From an uncultured Eubacteriales bacterium (GTDB taxonomy: Bacteria; Bacillota; Clostridia; Christensenellales; Borkfalkiaceae): 6,645 nucleotides of DNA. Of this stretch, positions 5,345-6,645 are shown piece by piece. The notes under the pieces were generated by a model that worked only from the letters and a program-made list of their open reading frames with translations, was not told the origin of the DNA and did not search any database. Made by a program: the position numbers and the translations under genes. The DNA is taken from contig CATYEP010000102.1 of NCBI GenBank assembly GCA_958405585.1, positions 1-6,645 on the forward strand, in the 5' to 3' direction. Within the stretch, counting starts at the first letter, position 1. The number at the start of each line of letters is the position of its first letter.

Positions 5345-6112
5345 ATGCGTTTGGATAAATATTTAGCCGGGCACGGATTTGAGTCCCGAACGAAAGCAGC
5401 GCGCGCCCTTGAAAAAGGGCGCGTTCTTGTAAACGGAAAAGCAGGCAGAGCAGCGCAGGAAGTATCGGAGGCGGATCGGATCGAGATTTTGGAAGAGCCG
5501 ATCACTTTTGTGTCTGAGGGCGGATTTAAACTTTACAAAGCGCTGCAGGATTTTTCGGAGAGCGTACAGGGGCTTACCTGCATCGATTTGGGAGCCAGTA
5601 CGGGCGGGTTTACCGATTGCCTTTTAAAAAACGGAGCCGGGCGTGTCTATGCGGTGGATGTCGGGGAAAGTCAGTTAAATGCGTCTTTGGCGAAAGATCC
5701 GCGCGTCTGTGTGATGGATCGAAGGAATGCGCGGTATTTGTCAAAGGAAGATTTTCCTGAGCAGGCAGATGCCGTGACGGCAGATCTGAGTTTTATATCG
5801 CTGGAATATATTCTTCCTGTCATTGCGGATCTTTTGGAAAAGGACGGCAAAGCATATGTTCTGATCAAACCGCAGTTTGAATGCGGCGGCAAGGGGCAGG
5901 ACAAACATGGCATTGTGAAGGATAAAAAACTGCATGAAACGATTGTGGTCAGAGTTTGCGAAACGGCGGAAAAATTAGGGCTTGTTCCGCAGAAACTGAC
6001 AAATGCACCGCTTCGGGAGCGGAAAAATACGGAGTACGTTTTGCTCTTAAAAAAAGGCGGAAGGGCTACAGACATTGCCAAACTTTTGCGGGCGGTACGA
6101 GATCCGTGTTAA
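5345..6112 (+). CDS. tlyA: TlyA/YqxC family rRNA 2'-O-methyltransferase (S4 plus FtsJ-like domains)
   Basis: TlyA proteins use S-adenosylmethionine to 2'-O-methylate cytidines in rRNA, and are often labelled hemolysin A. From ATG 5345 it has 255 residues, slightly shorter than the usual 265-280. An N-terminal S4 RNA-binding domain (about 1-62) starts MRLDKYLAGHGFESR. The Rossmann methyltransferase domain carries DLGASTGGFTD at 81-91 and YAVDVGESQL. The catalytic K-D-K-E set is complete: K62 in GGFKL, D147 in ADLSF, K175 in LIKPQFE and E230 in NTEY. Two conserved spots differ: E58 where the family usually has Arg before GG, and NAPLRERKN where it usually has a Ser-Pro...Gly-Asn stretch. AGAGAGG (5331-5337) supports ATG 5345 over the GTG/ATG-like starts inside ispA. 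It is probably cotranscribed with ispA, 2 bases upstream. The target site (16S, 23S or both) cannot be read from sequence. Confidence 0.93.
   Translation: MRLDKYLAGHGFESRTKAARALEKGRVLVNGKAGRAAQEVSEADRIEILEEPITFVSEGGFKLYKALQDFSESVQGLTCIDLGASTGGFTDCLLKNGAGRVYAVDVGESQLNASLAKDPRVCVMDRRNARYLSKEDFPEQADAVTADLSFISLEYILPVIADLLEKDGKAYVLIKPQFECGGKGQDKHGIVKDKKLHETIVVRVCETAEKLGLVPQKLTNAPLRERKNTEYVLLLKKGGRATDIAKLLRAVRDPC
5402..5423 (+). other. GC-rich stem-loop with GAAA tetraloop inside the start of tlyA
   Basis: A perfect 9-base-pair stem (5402-5410 with 5415-5423) closes a GAAA loop at 5411-5414, the GNRA class of stable tetraloops. TTCTTGT follows at 5424-5430, giving it some resemblance to an intrinsic terminator inside the coding region, about 58 bases after the ATG. 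The coding content is the ARALEKGRV helix of the S4 domain, which many TlyA proteins share, so the hairpin could be a chance result of codon choice. Confidence 0.55.
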
Positions 6113-6130
6113 TGAAAAGGGAACTTGCAG

Positions 6131-6645
6131 ATGAGAAATGAAAGGTATACCGAAGAGCAGAAACTTCTGTTAAAGATCGATCCGAAAACCTATACACCCC
6201 AAGAAGAGTATATTATGAGGCGGTCGTTGATTCCCCGCAAACAATATACACCGGAAACGGAAGAAGAAGGGCATTTGCTTGCAAAACAAATTTTAGGGGA
6301 AGCGGAATATGCCCGTTTTCTGCGAGTCTGTAAAGATATCTGTTCGCGTTACGGGGCGAAAGGAGAATGGAGCGCGGGAGACAGTCGCTGGAAACTGATT
6401 TACAGATTTCATGTGAAAAACAAAGCGCTTTGCAGTATCGGGATGGTGCTGGACTTGTTTGAGCTCAGATTCGGTTTCGGAAAGAAGGAGATGGAACGCT
6501 TCGAAAAAGAGAGAAATACATTTTCGAGGTCGGGGATCCAGTGGACATACGATACCATTATGGAGAAGAACGGAAGAAAAGTGTTGTCGTTCGATCTTAG
6601 GGATGAGAATGTGTATGAAGAAGTTTTTCGGTTGTTGGATTTTCG
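6131..6645 (+). CDS. Unrecognised protein, possibly DUF3788-like (3' end cut by window)
   Basis: An open frame runs from ATG 6131 to the window edge without a stop, giving 171 residues. The start is supported by AAGGGA (6117-6122), 8 bases upstream, and by an in-frame TGA at 6113-6115; it lies 18 bases after the tlyA stop. There is no signal peptide or membrane segment, so it is probably cytoplasmic. The first 46 residues are charged and contain three related motifs: YTEE (6-9), YTPQEE (21-26) and YTPETEE (39-45). After that, a helix (about 49-74) leads to GEW (78-80), W87, a strand-rich stretch LCSIGMVLDLFELRFGFG, and GRKVLSFDLRDE near the end. The W-rich core, basic strand and final GRxLxFDL pattern resemble DUF3788 proteins, whose function I do not know. 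This is a tentative likeness from memory. In B. subtilis this position holds the arginine repressor, which this is not. Confidence 0.75.
   Translation, partial: MRNERYTEEQKLLLKIDPKTYTPQEEYIMRRSLIPRKQYTPETEEEGHLLAKQILGEAEYARFLRVCKDICSRYGAKGEWSAGDSRWKLIYRFHVKNKALCSIGMVLDLFELRFGFGKKEMERFEKERNTFSRSGIQWTYDTIMEKNGRKVLSFDLRDENVYEEVFRLLDF

Noticed and set aside
5956..6141. 61-residue plus-strand open frame at the tlyA end
   Set aside because: It overlaps the conserved end of tlyA and the start of the next gene, with low-complexity Arg/Lys/Gly composition, so it is a frame shadow.

Overview
The window is a dense, all-plus-strand block of core genes from an endospore-forming member of the Bacillota, most likely a Clostridia-class lineage. 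The reasons are the distal half of a spoIIIA operon (spoIIIAD tail, AE, AF, AG, AH), followed by an Asp23/YqhY-family gene, nusB, folD, a farnesyl-diphosphate-synthase-type ispA and tlyA/yqxC. This is the same backbone order as in Bacillus subtilis. Gene identities rest on recognisable protein motifs read from the translations. No database search was possible, so genus-level placement is not offered.

Positions 1-2725 hold the sporulation part. The genes are tightly packed: AD/AE overlap by 4 bases, AE/AF are 2 bases apart, AF/AG overlap by 8, and AG/AH are 22 bases apart. Together they encode much of the envelope-spanning channel that links mother cell and forespore. SpoIIIAE has the normal length for its family, but AF, AG and AH are each about 45-65 residues shorter than their B. 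subtilis counterparts.

Positions 2726-2792 hold the clearest promoter in the window, an extended -10 type site. It probably starts the housekeeping part: asp23/yqhY, then after a 73-base gap containing a long inverted repeat, nusB-folD-ispA-tlyA with overlaps or gaps of 2-4 bases. This part serves rRNA transcription antitermination (NusB), one-carbon/folate metabolism (FolD), isoprenoid chain elongation (IspA) and rRNA 2'-O-methylation (TlyA). Compared with B. subtilis, accB-accC (before yqhY), xseA-xseB (between folD and ispA) and dxs (between ispA and tlyA) are absent from the cluster.

Positions 6131-6645 hold the start of an unrecognised or DUF3788-like gene, cut by the window edge. It lies where B. 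subtilis has the arginine repressor gene. No RNA genes, mobile elements, CRISPR arrays or attachment sites were seen. No convincing undescribed system is visible. The most interesting points are the contracted gene cluster, the short SpoIIIA ring proteins, two stem-loops (one intergenic, one inside tlyA) and the unassigned last gene. Several start codons were re-chosen from ribosome-binding-site position: spoIIIAF, spoIIIAH, folD, ispA (TTG) and tlyA.
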